Shown here piece after piece: positions 8,849 to 18,837 of a stretch of DNA of 64,000 nt. Origin of the DNA: Endozoicomonas sp965198415. Lineage in GTDB: Bacteria; Pseudomonadota; Gammaproteobacteria; Pseudomonadales; Endozoicomonadaceae. A model generated the notes under the pieces. It was not told where the DNA came from. It saw only the letters and a program-made list of their open reading frames with translations, and did not search any database. The position numbers were made by a program, and so were the translations under genes. The number at the start of each line of letters is the position of its first letter. Position 1 is the stretch's first letter. The DNA is taken from positions 62,001-126,000 of the forward strand of contig CBDAPN010000030.1 of the NCBI GenBank assembly GCA_965198415.1, in the 5' to 3' direction.

Positions 8849-8898
8849 AAAAAAAGCGACTTTCGTCGCTTTTGTAAGGTTAGGCGCTGCCTAACCTT
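8849..8898 (-). terminator. Terminator of the rpsP-rplS operon
   Basis: Read on the minus strand, rplS is followed first by a perfect hairpin (AAGGTTAGGC / GCCTAACCTT, 8876-8898). A second hairpin, AAAGCGAC-GAAA-GTCGCTTT, follows directly with a seven-T run. The second one has the classical rho-independent form. Confidence 0.85.
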
Positions 8899-8944
8899 TG
8901 CTTCTGAATCGCTCAGATCAGTTGCCGGAAAATTAAACTGAATG

Positions 8945-9298
8945 TTAGTTGAGCTTTTCCTTGATGCGAGCAGCTTTACCGCTCAGCTCGCGGAGGTAGT
9001 ACAGCTTAGCCTGACGAACGTCACCACGGCGCTTCACAGTGACGGAAGCGATGAGCGGAGAGTAAGTCTGGAAGGTACGCTCAACGCCAACACCGTTGGA
9101 GATTTTACGCACGGTGAAAGCGGAGTTCAGACCACGGTTACGCTTGCCGATGACAACGCCTTCGAACGCCTGCAGACGCTCACGGTTGCCTTCTTTTACC
9201 TTAACCTGTACGACGACAGTGTCACCCTGGGCAAAGGCAGGGATCTCTTTGTTCATCTGTTCAGCTTCAAGCTGTGCAATGATTTTGTTTTTGCTCAT
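8945..9298 (-). CDS. rplS: 50S ribosomal protein L19
   Basis: A 117-residue bL19. It has the family core EGVVIGKRNRGLNSAFTVRKIS and the C-terminal KLYYLRELSGKAARIKEKL. An upstream in-frame ATG-less extension is open, but the ATG at 9298 matches the family N-terminus and has GGGAG about nine bases ahead. It is the last gene of rpsP-rimM-trmD-rplS and is followed by a strong terminator. L19 sits at the 30S-50S interface. Confidence 0.97.
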   Translation of the reverse strand: MSKNKIIAQLEAEQMNKEIPAFAQGDTVVVQVKVKEGNRERLQAFEGVVIGKRNRGLNSAFTVRKISNGVGVERTFQTYSPLIASVTVKRRGDVRQAKLYYLRELSGKAARIKEKLN

Positions 9299-9335
9299 TG
9301 ATAATTGCTCCCGGTTAGTCAATATTCCGCTTGGG

Positions 9336-10151
9336 TTAATAGTTCCGTTCAGTTTTAAACTCTGAGAGTAGCTCTTCTTCCTCGCGGCTCAGGTCTCTGC
9401 TCTCAAGGAGCTCAGGCCGTCGCAGCCAGGTTCTGCCCAGTGCCTGTTTCAGTCGCCAGCGCTCGATTTGTGCGTGGTTGCCTGATAACAGCACCGGTGG
9501 CACTGCCTGTCCTTCAAATACTTCCGGACGGGTGTAGTGCGGGCAGTCAAGAAGGCCGTCAACAAACGAATCTTCCGATGCGGAATCCTTATGACCCAGG
9601 GTGCCCGGTACAAAGCGTGAAACTGCATCAATCAGAGTCATGGCGGCGAGTTCACCACCACTTAACACGTAATCACCAATAGACCACTCTTCATCGACCT
9701 CGGTCTGGATTACGCGCTCGTCAATACCTTCATAGCGCCCCGCGACCAGGATCAGTTGCCTGCTTTGGGCAAGCTCCTCTACACCTTGTTGGTCGAGCAT
9801 GCGACCCTGAGGTGAGAGATAGATCACTTTAGCCTCGGTTCCTGCAGCGTTGCGGGCTGCATGGATGGCGTCACGCAGAGGTTGAATTTTCATCAACATG
9901 CCGGGACCACCGCCATAAGGTCGGTCATCCACAGTTCGGTGTCGGTCATGGGTGAAGTCTCTGGGGTTCCAGGTCTCCACCGCAATCAGGCCTTCTTTGA
10001 TGGCACGGCCGGTAATGCCGTGCTCGGTCACCGCCCGGAACATCTCCGGAAACAGGCTGACGACACCGAACCACATTGTTGTGTCCGTGGCGCTCGTTTC
10101 TTTTGACGGCTGCTTAGCAGCCGGTTCTGGAGTTTGAGTCGTCATGGTCAC
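9336..10151 (-). CDS. trmD: tRNA (guanine37-N1)-methyltransferase TrmD
   Basis: A SPOUT-class methyltransferase that makes m1G37 in tRNAs and so prevents frameshifting. Knot motifs include YLSPQGRML, LVAGRYEGIDERV and SIGDYVLSGGELAAM. The protein carries about 25 extra residues, rich in Thr, Glu, Pro and Ala, before the usual start WFGVVSLFPEMF. The extension is probably real: GTG 10151 directly follows the rimM stop with CGGAG six bases ahead, ATG 10145 is two codons later, and the internal ATG at 10076 has no Shine-Dalgarno. Confidence 0.95.
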   Translation of the reverse strand: MTMTTQTPEPAAKQPSKETSATDTTMWFGVVSLFPEMFRAVTEHGITGRAIKEGLIAVETWNPRDFTHDRHRTVDDRPYGGGPGMLMKIQPLRDAIHAARNAAGTEAKVIYLSPQGRMLDQQGVEELAQSRQLILVAGRYEGIDERVIQTEVDEEWSIGDYVLSGGELAAMTLIDAVSRFVPGTLGHKDSASEDSFVDGLLDCPHYTRPEVFEGQAVPPVLLSGNHAQIERWRLKQALGRTWLRRPELLESRDLSREEEELLSEFKTERNY

Positions 10152-10703
10152 TTAAAACTCCGGGTCCCAATCTACCCGGATAAATCCTTTCTCAGGATTG
10201 ACGTCTAACACCACCTGGCCCGTAAGCCAGGGGACCAGTCGCTCACGGCGGTCAATGCTGCCTTTTGAGGGGCGAATGACCAGCACGTCGTTGGCGCCTG
10301 TCTCCATCAGGTGGCTGACTTTGCCCAGCAAGATGTTATCTCCTTGAGCGTTGCGGGAGAATACGTCGAGCGCTTCCAGTTGATGCCAGTAAATCTCGTC
10401 ATCTTCCGGGGTGGGCATTTCTTCGGCGTTGATGGTGATCAGGGAGCCGCAGTAATTGCGGGCCACTTCACGGTCATCACAACCGACGATATGGGCGACC
10501 AGACCTTTGCCGTGGGGGCGGGACTGATCGATTTCGACGGTGGTGAGTGCACCGTCATGGTCAAGAATCCAGCGTGGGTAGTTGAGGATGTTCTCCACCG
10601 GACTGGTGTTGGAGTGAATCTTCAACCAGCCTTTTACTCCAAAAACGGAGGCTATATGGCCCAACGTGATACGCCTCACAGCGTCCTCTACTGCCTTGGT
10701 CAC
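10152..10703 (-). CDS. rimM: Ribosome maturation factor RimM
   Basis: A 183-residue 16S rRNA processing factor. The N-terminal RimM barrel has GHIASVFGVKGWLKIHS, and the C-terminal PRC-barrel has VPWLTGQVVLDVNPEKGFIRVDWDPEF. It binds S19 during 30S head assembly. The start is GTG 10703, 13 bases after rpsP; the stop touches the GTG of trmD, so translation is probably coupled. Confidence 0.95.
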   Translation of the reverse strand: MTKAVEDAVRRITLGHIASVFGVKGWLKIHSNTSPVENILNYPRWILDHDGALTTVEIDQSRPHGKGLVAHIVGCDDREVARNYCGSLITINAEEMPTPEDDEIYWHQLEALDVFSRNAQGDNILLGKVSHLMETGANDVLVIRPSKGSIDRRERLVPWLTGQVVLDVNPEKGFIRVDWDPEF

Positions 10704-10716
10704 TGACTCTTAAACC

Positions 10717-10965
10717 TTACGCTGCTTTTTTAGCTTCTTTGAGAAGCTGAGCAACGCGGTCTGAGGCAGTAGCGCCCTGGCTGAGCCAGTGCTCTACCCG
10801 CTCACTGTTAACACGCAGACGCTCTTCCTGACCGCGGGCGGTCGGGTTGAAGAAGCCTACACGCTCGATGAAACGGCCACTGTTGGCTTTTCGGCTGTCA
10901 GCGACGGTCAGGTGGTAAAATGGACGCTTTTTAGAGCCACCACGAGCAAGACGAATGGTTACCAT
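10717..10965 (-). CDS. rpsP: 30S ribosomal protein S16
   Basis: An 82-residue bS16 with the family start MVTIRLARGGSKKRPFYHLTVAD and the FNPTARG motif. It heads the conserved rpsP-rimM-trmD-rplS operon, so the operon promoter must lie in the gap to its right. Confidence 0.97.
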   Translation of the reverse strand: MVTIRLARGGSKKRPFYHLTVADSRKANSGRFIERVGFFNPTARGQEERLRVNSERVEHWLSQGATASDRVAQLLKEAKKAA

Positions 10966-11563
10966 GGATTAGGGTTTCCTTTAGTTGTTTCCGGCAACTG
11001 GTTTTCTGCGCCGTTTGTAAATGACACCCGGCGAAACCCAGAAGTTTGCAAACGCAAAAAACAGCATGTGTTTAAAGCGCGGCGCAAATCTGTTTATTAG
11101 TCTGCGGTTTTAATTTAGCCGCATTAATTAAAATTGCTCCTGTCAGGACTGCTAACGAACCGTTGCTGTTATCAGTCGCTGTTTACACATTCAGTGTTAA
11201 AGCTCAAGACCGAATTCAGGCCAATCTTAAAGGGCGCAAATTATAGGGAAATCGCATGAGAGTAGCAAGATGCTTTGAGGTGAATTCGATTATTCTGGCC
11301 GTGGCAAGGGCGGCTAAGAATCGATACCCATATAAAATTGTGCTTTGCGGGTAGCGTAATGCGCCTTAGTGCAAAAACCGATGCATCATTACGCCGGTCT
11401 CATTGTTGTTAATGAGACTGTCGTAACACTGAAACTGGCTATTCATACTGCCTGCGACGGTTCAAGTCTCTGGTTCTTTGAGTAACGTATTGAAATTATT
11501 TTTGTTTCTGAATGTTGGCCTACAGTGTACCTAGTCAGCAACTCTTTTCAGGGGCATAAGTTA
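10966..11563. other. Gap between rpsP and the first RHS gene
   Basis: About 600 bases without a credible gene. The part nearest rpsP must contain its minus-strand promoter. From about 11468 onward the sequence is part of the RHS repeat: the same CTCTGG.TCTTTGAGTAACG stretch precedes the RHS copies near 16.56 and 22.88 kb. I see no tRNA or clear terminator. Confidence 0.5.
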
Positions 11564-14500
11564 ATGCGATTGTTCATTCAGTGCAGGCTGATATTGACCG
11601 GGCTTTTGCTGTTTACTTGTCAACCCACCCTGGCAGCCTACAAAGGCAGCCATGCCTATAACCATCTAAAAGCACTCAAAGTACAAGTGAATACTGCCAC
11701 CGGCACACTCAGTCTTAGCTACCCCCTCATTAAAGCGCAGGGGGTACGGATGCCTCTGCAGGTGAACCTGACCTACAGTTTTAATGCCCGGGGCATGTTT
11801 GGGCTGCCCACTGGCTGGCAGCTGGATCTGGATCATATTACTCAGCACACCGCTGAGCTTGGCGGTATGCAGTGGCTGATTGATAATTTATGGCACGATG
11901 AAACCGGCTTTGCTTCCGGACTGAAATATTACAATCAGCACGGCAGCCAATTTCGGGATAAAGTGCAAGCGCTGCCCATTCCTGGCTTTCCAAGCCTGAA
12001 CTATCGTCACGTATCGCAACACAAAGACGGCAGTCGTCAGTTTTTCTCCCATCAGGGGCTGTTGATGCTGCAGGTTGATCGCTTTGATAACCCTATGCAA
12101 TTCAGTTATGTAGAACCGGTTGTCAGCCTCGCGTCGGCCAGACTCAGCAGTATTAAAGACGGTTATGGCAACGTGTATCGCTTCAGCTATGAGCCGGGTG
12201 TGCTGACGGTTCGCAGCCCCGATAACCGGGAGCAGCGGGTCTACTTTAATGGGGAGGGCGTCACCCGGATTGAGAACCCATTAAAGCAGAGCCATACAAT
12301 CACCTATATCAATAGCTTTGGCAGAAACCTGGTGCGTACGATGGAGACGCCCGAAGGGTTGATTACTGAATTGAGCTACGGTGGCATTTCTTACACTGAC
12401 GACAGTGATATAAAAGAAATGCCCGTGGTGAGCCTCTTCAAACAGTACGACCGCTCAGACCTGAAAACCCATCGTGAGGTTTACTACACATTCAATCAGG
12501 GGAGTAACTACACCGGCTACCCCCTGTATGCGTTATCAAATAAAGGCGATAGCCTGATTGACAGCAATGACCAGTCCTACAAATACGCGGTCGAAGTAAC
12601 GCAAGTTAATGGTGAGCAGCAGCGCCAACAGGTGTATGAGTACAATTATTTGCACCTGCCGGTGGAGATCCGCACTCTGCGACAGGGGCAGCCTTATATG
12701 AAAGTTGTCTATGAGTATGCGATCTCACCCTTTAAATACAGCCGTTCAACCAACTACGACAAGCCCACCGAGGTGACCCGTTATGTCTGGAATGGCGCTA
12801 TCTATGTACCGAGCGACAAAACCGCCACCACCTACGATCATTACGGCAACCAACTGAGCGAGATTCATTTCGTCTATGACCGCCACTACCAGCAGTGGAA
12901 GGTGCTTGATGCCACGGTCAACCGCTATTTTACCGACCATTACAGCCTGCTGGCTGAACGCACGCGGGTTGATCTGCTGGGGGGTAGGGCCATTCGCAAA
13001 CGCTATGGACTGACCCCGGATGGCAAAGCGCACAGCCATGAGCGGCTGGCCTGGAAATCCCATAAGCAGCCGTGGCAGGAGTGGAAGCAAGTAGACTTTA
13101 CTTATGACGATCAAGGGCGACAACGCTCTGCCACCCTTAGCTGGCTGGTAAAAAATCGGCCAGGCATTCAGTCGGTAAGTCACCGTACCCGTTATCAGTT
13201 TGATCCCGCCACTGCCGAGTTGACCGTTACTAAAGTGAGTGACCATGGTCGTGAGTATACGCAAGTGGTGGATACCCGTAACGCCAGACACCTGAAAACC
13301 ATAACCCCCAAAGGGGAAGTCACTTCCTATACTTATGATGCCCTGAACCGTCCACTGACTCACACCGACCCGGCGGGCTACGTAACCCGCAGTACTTACC
13401 AGACCTTCAGTGACGACGGACAAAACACGACCACGGTACAGAGCCCACTGGGTAATACACGACGCACGATTCACGATGCATCCAGACGCTCTATTAGCCA
13501 ACAGGATTTACATCAAGGTCAGTGGCGCACCGTATCCAGCCAGTCCTACAACGCCTTTGGCAACGTAGCAAGCAAAACCAATATTTTGGGGCTGTCCACC
13601 ACGTTTGCCTACGATGAGCAGGGCCGGCGCATTCAAACCATCGACCCTTGGGGTAATAAGCACTGCATTGACTACAATGACCCCGCCATGACCTCCACCA
13701 CCCGCATCAACGGGCGTCAGCATCAGATCGTCAGTAAAGTGCCCTGGGAGCGTAAACGGATTGTCCGACACTACCCGGTAACCAACAACCCCCACGACCA
13801 GGCCGCGGAGTTCGTGGAAAGTATCATGGTAAAAGATGCCCACCAAAAAACGATTAGCATCAGGTCAGCACTGGTTGACCTGCGAAGCCAAAAACAACGC
13901 GAAACGCTCATCAGTGAGCTGCACTACGACGCCGAACACAATCTGATCAGCACCGACATCCACACCTGGGACGGCCTGCATGGTAGTAAAACCCGGCAGT
14001 ACGACCTTTTGAACCACCTCTACACTTGGCATAAGACACTCAAAACACCAGAACATACCAGCAGCCATTCAGGCTACCGTTATCTCTACGACAGCGATGG
14101 GTTACTCGCTAAAGTAGAATCCCCACCAACAGCGGATGGCAATCGACTTTACCTGCAATATCGCTATGACAAAAATGGTCGGGAAATAGAGAAAACCCTG
14201 CCAAACGGCCAGCGGGTTGAATACCAATACGACCGCCGGGGCTTACTGACCCAGCACGCCTGGGACCGACGCCAGAAGCGTCATACCGTCAACCGTCAGT
14301 ACGATGATAATGGGCGGCTGGTCAGGATAAGTGACAGCGATGGACAAACTATGCACTATCGCTATGCGCCAAACGGGCGCTTGTTGCAGATGCATTACCC
14401 GGATAACCGCTCAATCAGCTACACCCTTGACAACTACGACCGCATCATCGCACAAAAAGATGCCAATCAGACTGAGCAACACTTCATTTACAAGCCAGAA

Positions 14501-16477
14501 GACAAAGGCCGCTTATCCAGCCTCAAAGTCAACGGCAGTCGTATCGACTTTCACTACGGTACAGACGACAATGGGCAATATGGGCAGCTGCTCAAAAGAG
14601 TCACCAATGCCGAAGCAACGGGCGTAACAGAAACCCGCTTTCGCTATGGCGTTTTTGGGCAAATGGTCGAGTCAATCAGCAGCAATCCCACAGTGCACTA
14701 TGGCGTAAACTACCACTACAAACCCCGGGGAGAGCTGCTCAGACAAGTGCAGAAGCTGGTTAAAACGGGGCAGACGCCGCAGCAGTATACGGCAGAGTAC
14801 CGCTATGACGGCATGCAGCGCCTCACCGATGAGGTACACACCGATCAAGTCAATCACTTTCAAAAGCGCTACCACTACGACGGCAACAACAATCTGCTGA
14901 CTGAAGAGGATCAAAGCAATTGCGGTTCAAGCCAAAAACGCCAATATGTCTACAACCCGCTGGATCAGCTGGTTAATATCAAGGTGGGTGAGGAGATAAA
15001 GCCCCTGCTGCACAATGCGAACGGGCACCTGACGCAAGATCACAAAGGGGCTCGATATGAATACGACAGTTTAGGTTTTTTGCTGCAGGTACAGCCACAA
15101 AAACGCCCGGCAATCGCCTATGAATACGGGCCAAATGGCCTGCTGAGGCGGCGCAGCCAGGGCGATTCACAAACCCACTTCTACCCGGATCACCATAAAA
15201 ACATGCAAACGGTTGTCAAAGACGGTCAGTGGCGCTCACTGGTGCGAAACGGGAAAAGCATCGTTGGCAGACAGACCGAGCAGGGGCTGGATCAGTTTTT
15301 CAAGGCCAATGAGAGCACCGGTGCGGTTCTCAAGCAAGGCAAAGGCGAAACGCAGTTGCGCCTGTATCGCTACGATGCCTATGGCAAGCCGCTGCAGTAC
15401 AACCCAACAGACGACACCGGCTTTACCTGGAATCAGGAATTGACAGAGCCTGAAACCGGGCTCACGTATTTACGACATCGGTTTCACCACCCTGAATTGC
15501 GGCGTTTTATCACCCGCGATACCGTGCACGTCGATAACCGTTACGCCTATACCGACGGCGACCCAGTAAATTACGTCGACCCGACGGGGCACAACGCAGT
15601 GGCTAAATCCATGGGGGTTTTTATGCTATTGGCTGGAGTGGCGGGGCTTATAATGGCGGTGCCGACCTTGGGTGCTTCGCTGCCGGCGGCAACGGAAGCG
15701 ATTGCCGCCGGAGGCGTCACTGAGTTTGTGGGAGCCACTGTCTCAGCACTATTGCCAACGGCGACTAGCCTCTCCACTACTGTGTCAGGTGCGTCGCTCT
15801 TGGGCTCTCAATTAGTACTGGATGAGGGCAACAAAACATTGTCTAGAGATTTGAGTATTGCCAGTGCGGTTTTCGGCAGTATTGCGGCAGTTGAGTTAGT
15901 GGCAATGGCGCCAAAGATCGTTAAAGCAGCCCGGGGTTTACTGAACTTGCTGGCTAAACCTGCCGGTGAATATACTCAAATAGTTGAAGAGGTGCCAAGT
16001 TATTCTATGAAAGAGATACCAAGTTATTTCGTGTCAGCCCAGTCAAGTAACTCTGGGTTACCACAAGTGAATGCACAGTTTAGTGAGGCAGAGCTCTCTG
16101 ACATATCGGGTGAAGATCTCTTAAGCGAGGAACAAGCGAGGAAAGCAAGCATAGCGACAGCAATGAATACAGTGGATAAAAGGCTTAAATCCACTTACTC
16201 AAACTTTTGTGAGGTAAAAAAAGGGTTTTTGGCCGAATTAAGCAGCAGGCTGATACATGCTGAATCACTTACTGATGAAACAGTAGCTTCTATTCTTGAT
16301 GATATAGTGCCAGAGGGGGGCTATTCGGGTGCGGATCTTGATGAGCTGACGCCACTTGCTGATTTTTTCAATCACCCCAGTCGCGGAATCTCAGGAAGCT
16401 TTGTTACCGGAAAGATTGAGGAGTATAACGCCAGTAGCGCACCCATCCATAGCTTTAGAATCACCCATTATTATTGA
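11564..16477 (+). CDS. Secreted RHS/YD-repeat protein, copy 1
   Basis: A 1637-residue protein. A Sec signal peptide covers residues 1-25, ending in TLAA. A SpvB-like beta-rich start follows (residues 26-110), then a long series of YD repeats (motifs such as YRYDKNGR and YEYDSLGF). The RHS core lies at about 1304-1344 with RHRFHHPELRRFITRDT and ending DPTGHN. A hydrophobic, Ala/Gly-rich stretch at about 1350-1460 precedes a charged C-terminal tip of about 150 residues. RHS proteins make a hollow beta shell that encloses a variable C-terminal toxin. The signal peptide suggests export by Sec rather than type VI secretion. The tip is not a recognised toxin family and no immunity gene follows directly. 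I chose ATG 11564 because copy 2 has a stop upstream and begins there. Confidence 0.88.
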   Translation: MRLFIQCRLILTGLLLFTCQPTLAAYKGSHAYNHLKALKVQVNTATGTLSLSYPLIKAQGVRMPLQVNLTYSFNARGMFGLPTGWQLDLDHITQHTAELGGMQWLIDNLWHDETGFASGLKYYNQHGSQFRDKVQALPIPGFPSLNYRHVSQHKDGSRQFFSHQGLLMLQVDRFDNPMQFSYVEPVVSLASARLSSIKDGYGNVYRFSYEPGVLTVRSPDNREQRVYFNGEGVTRIENPLKQSHTITYINSFGRNLVRTMETPEGLITELSYGGISYTDDSDIKEMPVVSLFKQYDRSDLKTHREVYYTFNQGSNYTGYPLYALSNKGDSLIDSNDQSYKYAVEVTQVNGEQQRQQVYEYNYLHLPVEIRTLRQGQPYMKVVYEYAISPFKYSRSTNYDKPTEVTRYVWNGAIYVPSDKTATTYDHYGNQLSEIHFVYDRHYQQWKVLDATVNRYFTDHYSLLAERTRVDLLGGRAIRKRYGLTPDGKAHSHERLAWKSHKQPWQEWKQVDFTYDDQGRQRSATLSWLVKNRPGIQSVSHRTRYQFDPATAELTVTKVSDHGREYTQVVDTRNARHLKTITPKGEVTSYTYDALNRPLTHTDPAGYVTRSTYQTFSDDGQNTTTVQSPLGNTRRTIHDASRRSISQQDLHQGQWRTVSSQSYNAFGNVASKTNILGLSTTFAYDEQGRRIQTIDPWGNKHCIDYNDPAMTSTTRINGRQHQIVSKVPWERKRIVRHYPVTNNPHDQAAEFVESIMVKDAHQKTISIRSALVDLRSQKQRETLISELHYDAEHNLISTDIHTWDGLHGSKTRQYDLLNHLYTWHKTLKTPEHTSSHSGYRYLYDSDGLLAKVESPPTADGNRLYLQYRYDKNGREIEKTLPNGQRVEYQYDRRGLLTQHAWDRRQKRHTVNRQYDDNGRLVRISDSDGQTMHYRYAPNGRLLQMHYPDNRSISYTLDNYDRIIAQKDANQTEQHFIYKPEDKGRLSSLKVNGSRIDFHYGTDDNGQYGQLLKRVTNAEATGVTETRFRYGVFGQMVESISSNPTVHYGVNYHYKPRGELLRQVQKLVKTGQTPQQYTAEYRYDGMQRLTDEVHTDQVNHFQKRYHYDGNNNLLTEEDQSNCGSSQKRQYVYNPLDQLVNIKVGEEIKPLLHNANGHLTQDHKGARYEYDSLGFLLQVQPQKRPAIAYEYGPNGLLRRRSQGDSQTHFYPDHHKNMQTVVKDGQWRSLVRNGKSIVGRQTEQGLDQFFKANESTGAVLKQGKGETQLRLYRYDAYGKPLQYNPTDDTGFTWNQELTEPETGLTYLRHRFHHPELRRFITRDTVHVDNRYAYTDGDPVNYVDPTGHNAVAKSMGVFMLLAGVAGLIMAVPTLGASLPAATEAIAAGGVTEFVGATVSALLPTATSLSTTVSGASLLGSQLVLDEGNKTLSRDLSIASAVFGSIAAVELVAMAPKIVKAARGLLNLLAKPAGEYTQIVEEVPSYSMKEIPSYFVSAQSSNSGLPQVNAQFSEAELSDISGEDLLSEEQARKASIATAMNTVDKRLKSTYSNFCEVKKGFLAELSSRLIHAESLTDETVASILDDIVPEGGYSGADLDELTPLADFFNHPSRGISGSFVTGKIEEYNASSAPIHSFRITHYY

Positions 16478-16484
16478 AGGCAGC

Positions 16485-16540
16485 TGACACTCCACGCCTT
16501 ATCGCACCCGAAGGGCATAAAGGTGATGCTTTACGCAAGA
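16485..16540 (+). repeat. Intergenic repeat with one 17-bp unit (copy 3)
   Basis: The element has the same edges as the other copies (TGACACTCCACGCC and GTGATGCTTTACGCAA) but holds a single ACCCGAAGGGCATAAA unit. It starts eight bases after the stop codon of RHS copy 1. The unit number thus varies from one to three within this window. Confidence 0.8.
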
Positions 16541-16551
16541 TTTGGTAATGC

Positions 16552-16954
16552 TCCTCTGGCTCTTTGAGTAACGTATTGAAATTCTTTTTGTTTCTGAATG
16601 TTGGCCTACAGTGTACCTAGTCAGCAACTCTTTTCAGGGGCATAAGTTAATGCGATTGTTCATTCAGTGCAGGCTGATATTGACCGGGCTTTTGCTGTTT
16701 ACTTGTCAGCCCACCCTGGCAGCCTACAAAGGCAGCCATGCCTATAACCATCTAAAAGCACTCAAGGGACGGCCTGCATGGTAGCAAAACCCGGCAGTAC
16801 GACCTTTTGAACCACCTCTACACTTGGCATAAGACACTCAAAACACCAGAACATACCAGCAGCCATTCAGGCTACCGTTATCTCTACGACAGCGATGGGT
16901 TACTCGCTAAAGTAGAATCCCCACCAACAGCGGATGATAATCGACTTTCCCTGA
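16552..16954 (+). pseudogene. RHS fragment: 5' end fused to an internal piece
   Basis: Bases 16552-16765 repeat the RHS leader and signal peptide, including the start ATG at 16650. After codon 39 the sequence jumps to the region equal to 13970 in copy 1, and the frame ends at TAG 16782-16784. The internal piece then runs to about 16954 (DSDGLLAKVESPPTAD region). This is a deletion remnant of a third RHS gene and the left border of the first RING cassette. Confidence 0.8.
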
Positions 16955-17105
16955 GCCAGCAGACCACAGTAGGCACGGACAAGATCCATATTGGTAATAC
17001 CGTGTCTCTTCTTTACATTGTTGAGCTGTTTTCTTAATGAAGTTTCCTTGTTGATGGCATAACCAACAAAATAAAGCCCAGCAACGGGGGGCATAAAACT
17101 CAGTC
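16955..17105 (-). pseudogene. Transposase N-terminal remnant (IS1380-like), cassette 1
   Basis: On the minus strand this segment encodes ETSLRKQLNNVKKRHGIT followed by NMDLVRAYCGLLAQGKS, where it breaks into RHS sequence. The pattern, ending in a GLLAQGKS-type motif, resembles the N-terminus of IS1380-type transposases; the family call is tentative. Identical remnants precede the other two RING genes at about 18531-18680 and 20451-20600. Confidence 0.4.
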
Positions 17106-17263
17106 TTAGACTACTCAATGTTGAGTTTCACAAAAATGCACTCAGAAGGTGAAAAAACGACTCAGAGTATTTTACACGAAAAGCCTTGCTGTGCAGGCTG
17201 ATCAGCTATCTTTCCACGACAAGAACTCACGGATTCAGTGAACCCATTAGGTTTACTCGCTCA

Positions 17264-17362
17264 AAACCATAATTATACTCGGTTAGAGTCAATAACAAGC
17301 TAGTTAGAGAAACCATAATTATACTCGGTTAGAGTCACTAACGAGCTAGTTAGAGAAACCAT
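17264..17362. repeat. 46-bp tandem direct repeat upstream of RING gene 1
   Basis: Two full 46-bp units begin at 17264 and 17310 with AAACCATAATTATACTCGG, and the first bases of a third start at 17356. They end about 60 bases before the start codon of the RING gene, where an operator or promoter would sit. The same array precedes the other two RING genes. Confidence 0.85.
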
Positions 17363-17418
17363 AGCTTGGACTGTGTTAACTGATTCTTTCATAAAATACA
17401 TACATAGAGGAGATTATT

Positions 17419-18279
17419 ATGGGAGTTACAACAGCATCATCTACAGCATCTTCGAATCAGTGCTCAATATGCGTTGCCGACCTCAACGGAGGTGACACCG
17501 CCGCTTTCGGTCGCAACATACAAAAGATCACCCTTAGATGTAACCATATTTTTCACCACGACTGCATAAAACAAAGGAGTCAAATAGAGAATACCTGCCC
17601 CTTGTGCAGGCGAGAGATTTCCAAAATAGAGCTTAAATCGCAGAGCGAGCAGGACAATCTTCTACTTGAAGCTTTTCAGCAAGGAGAGGGTAAGGGGTAT
17701 GACCAGCTAATGTATCTGATAAGGGGAGGCATAAAACCATCTAAGAGCCTGCTGAGCGATCTTCTGGTTGACTCTTTACGGCAAGGAGAGTTTTACGATC
17801 GTTTATGGGCACGAGAATTAATAAATCATCTCGGCGCAGTGAGAACAGAAGATAAGCTACCTAAGACGGAACTGAACACGCTGCTGACTAAAGCTTTAAG
17901 GCGAGAAAGTCGTCATGGGCGTGAAATGGCAGAACTTCTGATAACTCAAGGCGCAGAGAGAACAGAAAAGTCGCTATCTCAAAGCGAGCTGGACAGCCTT
18001 CTGATTCTAGCTGAACAGCGAGGGTCGGATGAGCATCTTCTTCAGGCAAAACTTCTGAAAACTCTAGGTGCAAAGGGAACATAAGGTGATATGCCACCTG
18101 CCCCCTATGCTAACTTCCAGTGCGATGATGAAGGGTGTGATAAGACGTTTAAGTGGGAGCACAACCTCCAGCAACATAAACCCATTCACTCCCGTACAGT
18201 CTATTGTCGCAGGGAAAGTATTTCCTCAATAGAGCTTGTACCGCAGCACAAGAAGCCCCGTCTTCTGGCTGAACCTTAA
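17419..18279 (+). pseudogene. RING-H2/C2H2 zinc-finger protein, copy 1 (interrupted)
   Basis: The same architecture as the intact copy at 18994-19884: an N-terminal RING-H2 finger, ankyrin-like helical repeats and a C-terminal C2H2 finger. Two nonsense changes break it. A GAA codon of copy 2 is TAA at 18082-18084, which removes the C2H2 finger from the first 221 residues. A TTA codon is TAA at 18277-18279, which shortens the tail. The finger segment remains open from ATG 18091. AGAGGAG precedes the start. It could still produce a RING-plus-repeat protein. Confidence 0.8.
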
Positions 18280-18479
18280 CTGCAAGGACAGGGTGACGGT
18301 CTTAAATAGGCAGAACTTTTGATACCTCTCGGCGCAGTTTGGGTAGAAGAGATACTGCCTCAGAGCGAGCTTGACGCCCTTGGGGCGCAAGCTTTACAGC
18401 AAGGAGGGGATGAGGTGCGTCAATATTTAGAATTTCTGACAACTCTCAAGGCTCAGTGAGATAAAGAGGCTATATAGAT

Positions 18480-18530
18480 TGTCCGACACTACCCGGTAAC
18501 CAACAGCGGATGATAATCGACTTTCCCTGA
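18480..18530 (+). pseudogene. Short RHS junction piece
   Basis: ATTGTCCGACACTACCCGG, matching about 13760 of RHS copy 1, is joined directly to CAGCGGATGATAATCGAC, matching about 14131. The equivalent junction in front of cassette 3 still holds the roughly 360 bases in between, so this one arose by deletion. Confidence 0.7.
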
Positions 18531-18680
18531 GCCAGCAGACCACTGTAGGCACGGACAAGATCCATATTGGTAATACCGTGTCTCTTCTTTACATTGTTGA
18601 GCTGTTTTCTTAATGAAGTTTCCTTGTTGATGGCATAACCAACAAAATAAAGCCCAGCAACGGGGGTATAAAACTCAGTC
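18531..18680 (-). pseudogene. Transposase N-terminal remnant (IS1380-like), cassette 2
   Basis: Near-identical to the remnant at 16955-17105 and in the same position relative to the following RING gene. It marks the left edge of the second cassette. Confidence 0.4.
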
Positions 18681-18837
18681 TTAGACTACTCAATGTTGAG
18701 TTTCACAAAAATGCACTCAGAAGGTGAAAAAACGACTCAGAGTATTTTACACGAAAAGCCTTGCTGTGCAGGCTGATCAGCTATTTTTCCACGACAAGAA
18801 CTCACGGATTCAGTGAACCCATTAGGTTTACTCGCTC

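Noticed and set aside
12746..13501. Long minus-strand frame of 251 codons inside the RHS gene, also at 24159-24914
   Set aside because: It lies opposite a well-supported RHS frame and its composition is that of the antisense of YD repeats.
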